Shown here in pieces: positions 44,001 to 50,154 of a DNA stretch of 64,000 nucleotides. This stretch comes from Thioclava sp. SK-1 (GTDB lineage: Bacteria; Pseudomonadota; Alphaproteobacteria; Rhodobacterales; Rhodobacteraceae). The stretch spans positions 62,001 to 126,000 of the forward strand of contig NZ_MDHA01000089.1 in the NCBI RefSeq assembly GCF_001705665.1, given 5' to 3'. How positions within the stretch are numbered: the stretch's first letter is position 1; each line of letters opens with the position of its first letter. The notes under the pieces were generated by a model. It did no database searches. It worked only from the letters and a program-made list of their open reading frames with translations, and was not told where the DNA came from. A program made the translations under genes and the position numbers.

Positions 44001-46944
44001 CACGGTGATTTCAGGCGGTGATGTGACCGTGTCCACCACGGGGCAGCTTGCAGGGCTTACGCAGGTCACAGGCGGCACAATGATCAGCGCCGGGTCCGTC
44101 GCGGATCTGTCCGTATCTGATGGCGGGCGCGCGACGCTAAATGCTGGAAGCGCACAATCTGTCACCATCGGCACAACCGGGGCCGTGACTATTGGTGCCA
44201 GTGCCAGCGCGCAGGCCGTCACCAATGCCGGCAGCCTGAACAGTGCAGGCACAGTTGCCAGCCTGACCAACACAAACGGCGTTGCGACCCTGACGGGCAC
44301 TGTGACTGGCGATGTCCTGGCCAATGGCGGCACCGTCTTGTCGGGCGGAGCGATCGCGGGCGATCTGCAGGTCGATGGCGCGACAGTGACCGTTCAATCC
44401 GCAGCCACAGTGGCGGGCACAACCGATGTCACCGCCGGCACACTGACCGTGGCGGGGACCGTCGCAGATCTAACCAATGCAGCCAGTGTCGTGCTTGAGG
44501 CGGGGTCTACAGCCCAAAATCTAAGCAATGCCGGCGATCTTACGCTGGCCGGGCGCGCGCAGACCGTGGACAATACAGGCAGCTTGAATGTCGTGTCCGG
44601 GACGATCACCGGCGCGCTTACCAATAGCGCCACTGGCACCGCGACAGTGTCAGGAACAATTGGCGCAGACGTGACCAACCGCGACAGCGCCACATTGACC
44701 TTTGTAGGGGATACGGCATTGGCCGGGCTGGTGCAGGGCTCCGATGTGACCGCGACGGTGCAATCGGGAACAGTCACTGTGGCCGATGGCGGTACGGTTG
44801 AAAACGCCACCACTTTGGCGATCACCGGCGGCACGTTGACCGGGTCAAATACTGTCCTGAGCAATGCCGGCACCATGACCATTGGCACGGCAGGTATGTT
44901 GTCGATGGATCTGCAAAACGCCGCCGATGCGCAATCCGTGATCGCCGGCGCGCTGACCGGGGATGTGTCCAATGCGGGCACGATGACCGTTTCAGGCAGC
45001 CTCACCGGGGATGTAACAACAACCGGCCTGTTCACACTGGCCACAGGCAGGGCATTGGCGGGCGATCTGATGGCGGCGGCCACTGCGCAGACACAAGTTG
45101 CAGGTACGGTCAGCGGGGATGTGCAAAACCTTGGAACGCTGGGCTTGGCGGGTGCGGTTGATGGTGATCTGACCAACTCGGGTCGCGTGACGATCGATGG
45201 CATTGCAAGCGTCAGCGGCACGATCACAAACCTTGGCGATATGTTTGTCAATGACACGCTGGCATTCGGTTTGCTGACCAATGACGCCACCGTAGACAGC
45301 GCCACGGGTGATGGCAGTGATACGGTGACCGACGCGCGGTTGCAGGTGGGTGCAAGCGGTATTTTGGCAGGCAATGTGATCAATAACACTGTTCTGGGCG
45401 TGTCCGATGGTGGCTCTGTCACCGGGGCGCTGCGCAATGCCAGCATCTTGGTTGTGGATGGTGCGGTGCAGGCCGGTGGTGCGTTGACCAACGCCGCAGG
45501 CGCCGTCATCGACATGGCGGATGGTGCGGGCGACGATTCCATCACCGTTTCGGGTGACGCTGTTTTGAACGGTACGCTATATTACGATGTTGATCTGTCC
45601 GGCACCGCCAGCGCAGCCGATACGATCACCATTGCTGGGGCTGTCAGCGGCAGCCCAACCATTGTGTTGAACAATCTGGGCGATGACGAATACGGACAAT
45701 TGTCGCAAGGTTATAACCTGATCGACTATGGCACCACCAGCAGCCTGACCCCAACCATTGAGGGTCTGCCCAGCGGTGGCGCAATCCTGTATCAGTTGAC
45801 CAATAATGACGAGACATCGGCATGGCAGTTGAACTCCGGTGCCAACCCGGCTGTCGGTGGCTTGGCGTCAGGTCTGGCGCTGACGCAATCCTTGATCGGC
45901 TCGGTGGTCAACCGTCCGTCCAGCCCCTTCGTGTCGGGCTTGGCAGCCGCAGAAGATGATCCATGCGGCATTGGCGGTTGGGCGCGCGGCACGGGCGGGC
46001 AGGCCACGGCCTCTGGCACCACCCAAACAGCATTGGGTGAGTTTGAAAGCGCCATCGATGCAAGCTACGCAGGGCTGCAGGCCGGGTTCGATCATTCCTG
46101 CTTTGGTGGGCATTATAATGGCTGGGATCTGAGTCTGGGCGGGATTGCCGGGCTGAATATGGGGCGCACAGATCAGGCGGTGTACCGCTTTGACAGCTCC
46201 ACCGGGACGGTCAATATGGCCGATGTCACCAGTTTCAACAAAACCGATTTCACTCAGGCCTATGGCGGTTTGTATCTGGGTGCGGCAAAGGATCGTTTCT
46301 TTGCCGATATTCAGATGCGATTTGAACAGACTACATTCGATTTGCAGAATGTGGTCACACCGGGCGGTGAACGTCTGGGCGTGTCCGATCAGACCTATAA
46401 ATCCAAAGGCGCCACAGTGTCGGGCTCGATGGGATATGCGTTTGCCTTGTCATCTGCGCAGGGAATTTCCCTGGTGCCGTCGCTTGGCTTTTCAATTTCA
46501 AAAACCTCAACCGATGATTTGAAATTTGAAAATGACCCCAATGACCCGGATGATGATGGTCTGATGGTGATTGATGATGTGCATAGCCAGATCGGCTTTG
46601 CCTCTTTGACCATTGCTAAAAGTAAGGTGCTTCCATCGGGCACATCGGCGGTGAATTACTTTGGTACGGCCACCGTGTATCATGATTTCGCAGATCCGGC
46701 GGTATCGCGGTATTATGAGACGCTGGATGCCAACGGGCGCCCTGCCTCACAGGCGTTATTGTCCGAAAGTTCGAACCTTGGCACATATGGGGAACTAAGC
46801 TTCGGGATCAATTACACCAAGCTTTTGGACAGTGGCACAGCCCTGCCGGCGCGCCAGCTTGATGCTTCGGTGCGGGTGGATGGGCGCTTTAGCGACACGT
46901 TGGATGGCTGGGGCATCACGGCACAAATGCGGTTGCAATTCTAA
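35092..46944 (+). CDS. Giant autotransporter adhesin (3,950 residues)
   Basis: A single open frame of almost 12 kb. Residues 1-36 form an export signal (NSKKHGVKK, then LTLMGSTALVAVV, cleavage near LGHA-DDY). Residues 37 to about 3,580 are a passenger of beta-helix type, first with autotransporter-associated strand repeats, then with some 2,000 residues of short Gly/Thr/Ser/Ala/Asn repeats. Residues about 3,620-3,950 are the outer-membrane barrel, ending in Phe (MRLQF). The passenger contains no cysteine and very few lysines or tryptophans; the only two cysteines, in DDPCGIGG and DHSCFGGH, lie at the barrel start. The start is TTG at 35092, preceded by AAAGG; an upstream in-frame stop (35059-35061) leaves no earlier start. 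Likely function: surface attachment or aggregation, inferred from architecture. Confidence 0.85.
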   Translation: MTVNSKKHGVKKTFQLTLMGSTALVAVVSSSRLGHADDYFWNGLLPSTWADASAWNLGLDGTPGGGDTAIFGNHILSDIDLNGAQSAAIVRVTGEGLTGSGYQFSNGTLALAGTDADAIPNTADDAGYIIVEAGVGTAQDTTFDIDLELDADLVLDIQSDTVLSGGFADTGPDAATDAFSVTKTGAATLTLTQAAAFDQLLTVNDGTFALGTGGALANLSTLVIETTGTQAAFSTNGALNSGAAVELRDGTFTVAADQTVASLDLLGGTVDLTQAILTVTDPVVATAGATTITGAAGITTGQFAGTVTVDGDTTSLTFADSAIYGSTTLDVTGGATVTFDDSAVANGLLSATVTGVDSDTVSSLTTSAAGGSLSAATVLTLQAFGQATILGTETIDDVTLDADAGLAVDGSLTLDDSFTMAGTITGTGDLVLSDGGSASSLDVSGFTGGVTVAGGTLTLDGSTQLGATALSVASGAAMSTASTGGGTLSSAARITSQGDLTFGAETISELTTTGGAMVVNGDLVIDGSGVLDTTDSQLGAAISGTGGLSIANTTATLETANGYSGGTLVTDATLEITASGALGAGGLAMMGGSANLGAAGAMASGSQLTLDGGATVLFSVADTLDTNIIVENGTIAAANGVVATVTGTLTAQGDSNEALTFGALGQEGTIVLGPMSSVSSVMPVGIAAGTVQVADSLVGTTLFAGDILTMSSGAALDLNGTDTTVAGLVGQGVITTNGATASLILTGSASTFGGDLSDGAGSLALVIDHAAQTTILAQDYSYSGETRLAAGQLNITGTISSDVITVQAGSLSIDAAALQATADVALTGLGGAFTVNGAQVLNSVTAQASDTVTLSDTLTVTTDADTTIAGTLAGAGTLVKQGIGQLSLSADGSGFIGDIAVENGTLSVSNTLAAATLDIDAATVVLAADTVLNARVALNTDSSVLQLSGDNSLTGLVSAASGAQVMTGAAQLTLNVADNSAAAAPDQTFAGVIAGTGPLVKRGAGVVILSGANSFTGAVTVSDGSLDVTGSLASTAINVGAATLIVDGSSLASTADVRLNGIGAALTVNGAETIGSLTASSDSLVTLNDTLTLASDANTELSGDLTGIGGLVKQGLGSVTISGDALYSGVTTVTDGTLRLTGALGSALAQVEAGAELDLAGADLSATVVTLANSGSAVGTLSLSTSSQVAGLSGAGAVDLAGYTLTLGDAGDYSFSGQITGTNTSILRKVGSGTLSVTDQIASYGGTLRVEEGTLLANGASALGNSKVDLAGGQVSVTQDTTFDGTLESGIATSSILAADVNTTLTLDGALIHNGSLQLGSATQAGTIVANFSMAATSAVASTIIAGGTVQLGSAVAANGLLHNAGSVVLADAATLDINGQAVTLTDLTGAGTLTNSQALGTLTLAGTTLFAGDILRDTTQLIIDTNDSVTLTGRADFSNSETQVTDGALVLDSANLRFGSIVVGTDGVVTLDAVDSTSAVSVTNAGTGSSNAGTVAQLRNTAGSFTNTGTIGTLNATGGLISNEGTVTGTLISDTTNISNSGTVAGIVTLTGSGNFTNFGTVNGAASASGSTVITNGSPAADTARFAQDLQISDTVSLTNYAVIDGQVLASGDSSVTGPGVFGSDVTLSQQASLTLSDGAQVQGAVAITGTGTLAVAQGSSVQALTTIGAGITAQISGDIAGLNSSGTVGLTTSASAGDTAILAGTLTHAGQIDGTLVASGTASVVSTGTVSGAVTLSDASTLSVDDGQLLGDVAMSGTSLVQIAGAAQVVGAITVADTAALTVASGAQLGGALAVTGGSATIGTTIGAITNSGTLRLLAGSVADSVVSSAGVGVAAGTIGTLAVSGGTFDAQGTVSGAVTVSGGTVTNSGTMQDTLGLTSATMTQTGTVAGAVTADASALTLGGGALNGTLTLSGTSTVMAQAGRVTGQTTINSGAVVTAAGTDFSDIMLAGGALTILADTTVDGDLTNGGTITSGASDMQVTVAQTFTNAGVIAASGGNSLVIAADTIVLAAGSSIADGANVRLIGSVETATDLTLDKDWEGDLRIVSGGSATVINDISGAGYDIDNRAAVALQDVTQLTDIAAFTNSGTVQLGAGAALSAQSLGTTSGSQMVLGAGASVAAQTIASAGDITVGDAATLSANTTITNSGTLSFTGAGTISATALSNNGTVDIDGAQTVSLFGDTDLNNTAGGTLTIGTGSTLSGATTSVRNSGTATAKAQIAVHNGATLAVATLENAANGVIDNAGTITLGTTLVNAENATLTTSGTVNADIDSAGDMTNSGTIAGDVALTGAATLTNAAGTVQGDVVLADDSTLTNTVGAQIVGDVTVTDGAILNAGSIAGSTDLSGSATLSNSGALTGAVTLSNGTRVTNIATGAIYGTTTVGAGAVLEAAGGSFETVTVATGGQIDVSASTHLSGDLINAGTLENTSDTALTIDISDGRFTNTGTVIGGTGNLLTITADTIVVDESGTITGTTLYGDIVSGGTISLIADLTGAIITEAGSVTEVANTLSAASNNITNGSLFTVLEGVALNDVGVYSNAGQTTIETGGTLAAQTINNAAGAQISVGGDASLIGTGNTLNNSGVILVADGGTVTDAGNIENLSTGVISFLGGGTLEADNNDTGNVLNNAGVIQSAGTGSTVVLGNGVSDGINNLAGGQIAIGAGDTFDGAAVQLTSAGDITIGAGATLALAGLQTDTGATVTNAGTISGDITVAGGSFVTLASGTTGDVTVGADGSLNHAGTAATITSAGDLTLRAGGTAQAVISSGDGATNAGTVGQLTVSAGDFTNSNMITDGATLTGGQLTNTGTVSGAVSAFGAATMTNSGTISDTVELGAGATLTSSGTLAGVVTVADGAALTVTNGTAAQIVTAGTTTVQGGAIAAAQSSGVMMMTGGAVTDSLSSSGTLTTVDSSLNILTVTDGTADLSRTTVNNLTNRAAVIADVDTQIGTVMQTAGTLALNGTVSGSTVISGGDVTVSTTGQLAGLTQVTGGTMISAGSVADLSVSDGGRATLNAGSAQSVTIGTTGAVTIGASASAQAVTNAGSLNSAGTVASLTNTNGVATLTGTVTGDVLANGGTVLSGGAIAGDLQVDGATVTVQSAATVAGTTDVTAGTLTVAGTVADLTNAASVVLEAGSTAQNLSNAGDLTLAGRAQTVDNTGSLNVVSGTITGALTNSATGTATVSGTIGADVTNRDSATLTFVGDTALAGLVQGSDVTATVQSGTVTVADGGTVENATTLAITGGTLTGSNTVLSNAGTMTIGTAGMLSMDLQNAADAQSVIAGALTGDVSNAGTMTVSGSLTGDVTTTGLFTLATGRALAGDLMAAATAQTQVAGTVSGDVQNLGTLGLAGAVDGDLTNSGRVTIDGIASVSGTITNLGDMFVNDTLAFGLLTNDATVDSATGDGSDTVTDARLQVGASGILAGNVINNTVLGVSDGGSVTGALRNASILVVDGAVQAGGALTNAAGAVIDMADGAGDDSITVSGDAVLNGTLYYDVDLSGTASAADTITIAGAVSGSPTIVLNNLGDDEYGQLSQGYNLIDYGTTSSLTPTIEGLPSGGAILYQLTNNDETSAWQLNSGANPAVGGLASGLALTQSLIGSVVNRPSSPFVSGLAAAEDDPCGIGGWARGTGGQATASGTTQTALGEFESAIDASYAGLQAGFDHSCFGGHYNGWDLSLGGIAGLNMGRTDQAVYRFDSSTGTVNMADVTSFNKTDFTQAYGGLYLGAAKDRFFADIQMRFEQTTFDLQNVVTPGGERLGVSDQTYKSKGATVSGSMGYAFALSSAQGISLVPSLGFSISKTSTDDLKFENDPNDPDDDGLMVIDDVHSQIGFASLTIAKSKVLPSGTSAVNYFGTATVYHDFADPAVSRYYETLDANGRPASQALLSESSNLGTYGELSFGINYTKLLDSGTALPARQLDASVRVDGRFSDTLDGWGITAQMRLQF
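37690..38850 (+). repeat. Autotransporter-associated beta-strand repeats in the adhesin
   Basis: At least four related units are seen: AGTLVKQGIGQLSLS, GPLVKRGAGVVILSG, GGLVKQGLGSVTISG and SILRKVGSGTLSV. Each is followed by a (S/Y/F)xGxxxVxxGTL strand. Pattern: G-x-L-V-K-x-G-x-G-x-x-x-L-S-G, the known PATR motif near autotransporter passengers. The first three are about 350 bp apart, so the unit is long and diverged. Confidence 0.7.
39541..45560 (+). repeat. Long tract of short TxSGTVxG-type protein repeats
   Basis: From about residue 1,483 to 3,490 the adhesin is built of units of roughly 19-21 residues with the theme (T/S)N(S/A)GT(V/I)xG-x-V-T-(V/L)-x-x-G/A-x-(A/T)-x-(L/V). Examples are NSGTIAGDVALTG, NTGTVSGAVSAFG and NAGTMTVSGSLTGDV. 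The DNA copies are diverged, so the repetition is at protein level, consistent with old expansion rather than recent slippage. Confidence 0.7.
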
Positions 46945-46962
46945 GCCTATTTTCGCCTGACC

Positions 46963-46996
46963 TTGGGGCAGCCGTGCTTGACCAGGGCTGCCCCAA
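46963..46996 (+). terminator. Strong hairpin after the adhesin gene
   Basis: TTGGGGCAGCC and GGCTGCCCCAA pair perfectly (11 bp) around a 12-nt loop, 18 bp after the stop codon. It separates the adhesin from the T6SS genes; no U-tract follows. Confidence 0.7.
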
Positions 46997-47082
46997 CCGT
47001 CAAAGTTACGCCCATAAGGACCGTGGCCCGGCCATATTTCGGGGTCTAGGTGCAGATACGAACAGAGAGTTATTTTAAGCAT

Positions 47083-48417
47083 ATGTCCTGGTATTCCAAA
47101 GTCGCCTGGAAAGAGGGGCTGTTTCTTCAGCCACAGCATCTTCAGCAATCTGATCGCTATCTTGAACATCTGATCCGTGCCCGCACACAGGCCATCACCC
47201 CCTATCCCTGGGGTCTGTCAGAACTGCGGTTCAATCGTGATATGTTGCAACAAGGGCAGATTGCTGTCACCGCTGTGGCCGGGATCATGCCCGATGGCAC
47301 ACCCTTTGACGCGCCGGGATCAGTGCCGCTGCCGGTGCCTGTCAAGGTGCCCGAGGACGAGGCGCAGGGCCTGCAGATCTGGCTGACACTACCCGATCCA
47401 TCGATCAATGGCCAAGATGTTGCACCTGATGGGGCCGATAATGCGACGCGATACCGGCTGGCGGCCGAAGCTGTGGCCGATAATGCCTCTGCCACCCGAT
47501 CCGAGCAGATGGTAGAAATTGCGCAGCCCCGTCTTGAGCTGGTGGCGCGCAATACGCCGCGACCGGGCTACCAAAACATTCGTTTGGGCCGGATTATTGA
47601 GCTGCGCGATGGGATCGTGACGCTGGATGACACGCAACCACCAGTGGGTTTGGTTCTGTCGGTTCATGCGGTGTATGAAGGCTATCTCAGCCGGGTGATT
47701 GGCTGGATTGAGGCAAAGTTGGAAACGCTGGCACGCTATGCCTCTGATCCATCCTCGGGCGGGGGAATGCAGGCGACCGACTATCTGATGCTGATGGTGT
47801 TGAACCGCGAATTGCCAGTGCTGCGTCACTTGAAGGGTATGGCCCATGTCCACCCGGAGCGGCTGTATGAAAAACTGATCAGCCTGGCCGGAGAATTGGC
47901 GACATTCGATCAGGGCGCACGCCGTGCACCCGATTACGCCACTTACCGCCATGACGACCCCAAGGACAGCTTTACCCCGGTGGTGCAAGATATTCAGCGG
48001 TTCTTGTCGCGCGATGTGGGCCGTGCCGTGCGGTTGGATCTGCAAGAGGTGCGGGCAAATAGCTACGCGGCGATGGTCAATGACCGGACCCTGTTTTCGC
48101 AGGCAACATTCGTATTGGAGGTCAGCTCCGGCGTGCCATTGACACAGGTGCAGCAGCAATTTCCGCAGCTGTGCAAGGTGGGGCCTTCCACCCGAATGAA
48201 ACAAATTATTACCAATAACCTGCCCGGGATCGGGCTGGTGCATTTGCCAAACCCACCACGGCAAATCCGGGTTGTGTCCAGTAATGTGTATTTCTTGCTG
48301 GATAAATCCACGGATCTTTGGCGCGAATTTTCCACCGCCCCAGCTGTGGGGCTGCATTTTGCAGGCAATTGGCCAGATCTGAAATTAGAGCTGTGGGCAA
48401 TTCCGGAAAGCGCATGA
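47083..48417 (+). CDS. tssK: T6SS baseplate protein TssK
   Basis: A 444-residue protein beginning MSWYSKVAWKEGLFLQPQHLQQ, the signature opening of TssK, and ending with the domain that contacts the membrane complex. TssK forms the trimeric connectors between baseplate and TssL/TssM in the inner membrane. The ATG at 47083 is preferred over the GTG at 47050 on family N-terminus. It is first in a six-gene run and overlaps tssL by 4 bp. No tssJ gene precedes it. Confidence 0.92.
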   Translation: MSWYSKVAWKEGLFLQPQHLQQSDRYLEHLIRARTQAITPYPWGLSELRFNRDMLQQGQIAVTAVAGIMPDGTPFDAPGSVPLPVPVKVPEDEAQGLQIWLTLPDPSINGQDVAPDGADNATRYRLAAEAVADNASATRSEQMVEIAQPRLELVARNTPRPGYQNIRLGRIIELRDGIVTLDDTQPPVGLVLSVHAVYEGYLSRVIGWIEAKLETLARYASDPSSGGGMQATDYLMLMVLNRELPVLRHLKGMAHVHPERLYEKLISLAGELATFDQGARRAPDYATYRHDDPKDSFTPVVQDIQRFLSRDVGRAVRLDLQEVRANSYAAMVNDRTLFSQATFVLEVSSGVPLTQVQQQFPQLCKVGPSTRMKQIITNNLPGIGLVHLPNPPRQIRVVSSNVYFLLDKSTDLWREFSTAPAVGLHFAGNWPDLKLELWAIPESA

Positions 48418-50150
48418 TGTCAGGCGATGACGACGATAAAACAGTGTTTGGACAGCCCTTGCCCGGTGGGCCGGGGCCAACGGCGCCACGTCCGGTTCCC
48501 CCGGTTGCGCGTCCTGCCCCATCCGCGCCACGCCAGTCACCGTCACCACCGGGTGGTCAGCCACCATCTGGCCAAACGCCCCCACCCGCAGGGGCAGAGC
48601 GAACCGTTTTCGGCCAACCGCTGCCCGGTGCAGGCCCGGGCCGTATTGCGCCCGCCGCACCGCCGCCGGCTGTCCCGCCACCTGCGTCAGATGCTTGGGG
48701 TGCACCGGGACAACAAGACACATGGCTGGGGGGCGCGCTGACACCTCAGCCCGGTCAACCGGCCGGGCATCAACCGCCCGGCTGGCAACCCGCGCCATCG
48801 CCCTATCCGCCCGCGCAGCAGCCGATTTACCAACCGGGAACCGGACAACCGGCGCCGGGATCGCAGATTTTCCCCGATATCACGCGCAAAGATACCGCGC
48901 CCCAGCAGGCCGTGCAGCCTCGGATCAGCCTAAGTGATGCGATGCGCGCCACACCTCAAGATGCGGGCGGGTCCTCCAACCCGTTGATCCGGGCCGGGGC
49001 GGATCTGTTGATCTTGCTGGGACGGCTGCGCACCGGATTGGTGGAGATGCAGGCTGGGCCGCTGATCGATCACGTCACCCGAGAGATCGACCAGTTTGAG
49101 CGCCGCGCACATGAGCTGGGCGTGACCGCGCAAGACGCGTTGGATGCGAAATACGCACTTTGTGCGACGGCGGATGATATTGTGCAAAACCTTCCCGGCG
49201 CGGATCGCGGATTATGGGTGCAATATTCTATGGTTGCCCGCTTTTTCGGAGAGCGTGCGTCTGGGGTTGGTTTCTTCCAAAAGATGGATGAGGCCATGCG
49301 CGCCCCGGCTCAACGGTTCAACCTGCTGGAGCTGATGCTGACCTGTCTGTCACTGGGATTTGAGGGGCAATATCGCGCCACCCAGAACGGCGCAGTTGAC
49401 CTGGCACGTATTCGCACAGCCATTTATGAAACCCTGCGTCGGGTGCAGGCCCGCCCTGACGATGATATCTCGGAGCATTGGGACGCCGTGCCGATGATGG
49501 GTAAGCGCCGTCGAGGGGCCACGCCGCTCTGGGTGGTGGGGGCCTTGGCTGCGGTGATGCTTGTCGCGCTATTTGCCACGCTTTCGACGCTGTTGACTCG
49601 ACAAGGCGCACAGGTGCGCGATGGGATCTTGGCGCTGCATGCAGGCCAGGCGCCAATCACGATCGAACGTTCTCAGCCTGTTGTGCAGGCCTATGTCGCG
49701 CCGCAAACCAGTCAGCTTGAACGTATTCGCGAAAACCTGACCGAACAGATCCTTTCAGGTGCGGTTGAGGTGGATCGCAAGAATGACTGGATTTTTGTCC
49801 GCGTAGGCGAGGCGCTGAAATTTGCCTCCGGTCAGGCGGTGCTGACCAATGATTTCAGCGATCTGGCCGCAGCAATTGGCGTGGCCTTGAATGACGAAAC
49901 GGGGCCGGTGCGCGTTGTCGGCCATTCGGATTCCGTGCCGGTTTCGGGCCGGGGTCAGTTCAAGACCAATCAGCAATTGTCCCAAGCCCGGGCGCAGACG
50001 GTCACCGACGCGCTGGCGTCCGTTATGGCCGATCCAACGCGTCTGGAAGTTGAGGGCAAAGGCGCGGTTGATCCTATAGCCGATAACGCGACGGCGCAGG
50101 GCCGCGCCCGGAACCGGCGCGTTGAAATTATGATCCCGCGGGAGGGCTGA
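48414..50150 (+). CDS. tssL: T6SS membrane protein TssL (DotU family) with OmpA-like C-terminus
   Basis: A 578-residue protein. Residues 1 to about 165 are Pro/Gly/Gln-rich with two identical TVFGQPLP motifs (Thr10 and Thr64) preceded by acidic/basic residues (DDDDKTVF and AERTVF). Residues about 180-370 are the DotU domain (ADLLILLGRLRTG, FNLLELMLTCLSLGFEGQYR). One transmembrane helix follows (TPLWVVGALAAVMLVALFATL, about 373-395). The C-terminus is an OmpA-like peptidoglycan-binding domain (VVGHSDSVPV, NQQLSQARAQTV, RARNRRVEI). The start overlaps the tssK stop (ATGATG). The duplicated Thr motifs look like kinase/FHA sites. Confidence 0.93.
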   Translation: MMSGDDDDKTVFGQPLPGGPGPTAPRPVPPVARPAPSAPRQSPSPPGGQPPSGQTPPPAGAERTVFGQPLPGAGPGRIAPAAPPPAVPPPASDAWGAPGQQDTWLGGALTPQPGQPAGHQPPGWQPAPSPYPPAQQPIYQPGTGQPAPGSQIFPDITRKDTAPQQAVQPRISLSDAMRATPQDAGGSSNPLIRAGADLLILLGRLRTGLVEMQAGPLIDHVTREIDQFERRAHELGVTAQDALDAKYALCATADDIVQNLPGADRGLWVQYSMVARFFGERASGVGFFQKMDEAMRAPAQRFNLLELMLTCLSLGFEGQYRATQNGAVDLARIRTAIYETLRRVQARPDDDISEHWDAVPMMGKRRRGATPLWVVGALAAVMLVALFATLSTLLTRQGAQVRDGILALHAGQAPITIERSQPVVQAYVAPQTSQLERIRENLTEQILSGAVEVDRKNDWIFVRVGEALKFASGQAVLTNDFSDLAAAIGVALNDETGPVRVVGHSDSVPVSGRGQFKTNQQLSQARAQTVTDALASVMADPTRLEVEGKGAVDPIADNATAQGRARNRRVEIMIPREG

Positions 50151-50154
50151 ACCG

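Noticed and set aside
39541-45560. Apparent tandem repeats resembling a CRISPR or satellite array
   Set aside because: They are in frame, have diverged DNA and encode regular protein repeats, with no constant-length direct repeats or unique spacers.
35092-46944. Long antisense ORFs under the adhesin gene (for example 42318-44333, 39894-41267, 44394-45545 on the minus strand)
   Set aside because: They arise because the sense codons are strongly biased (GCx, ACx, GGx, GTx), which leaves few stops in one antisense frame. Their products are low-complexity Pro/Ala/Val/Ser and lack ribosome sites.
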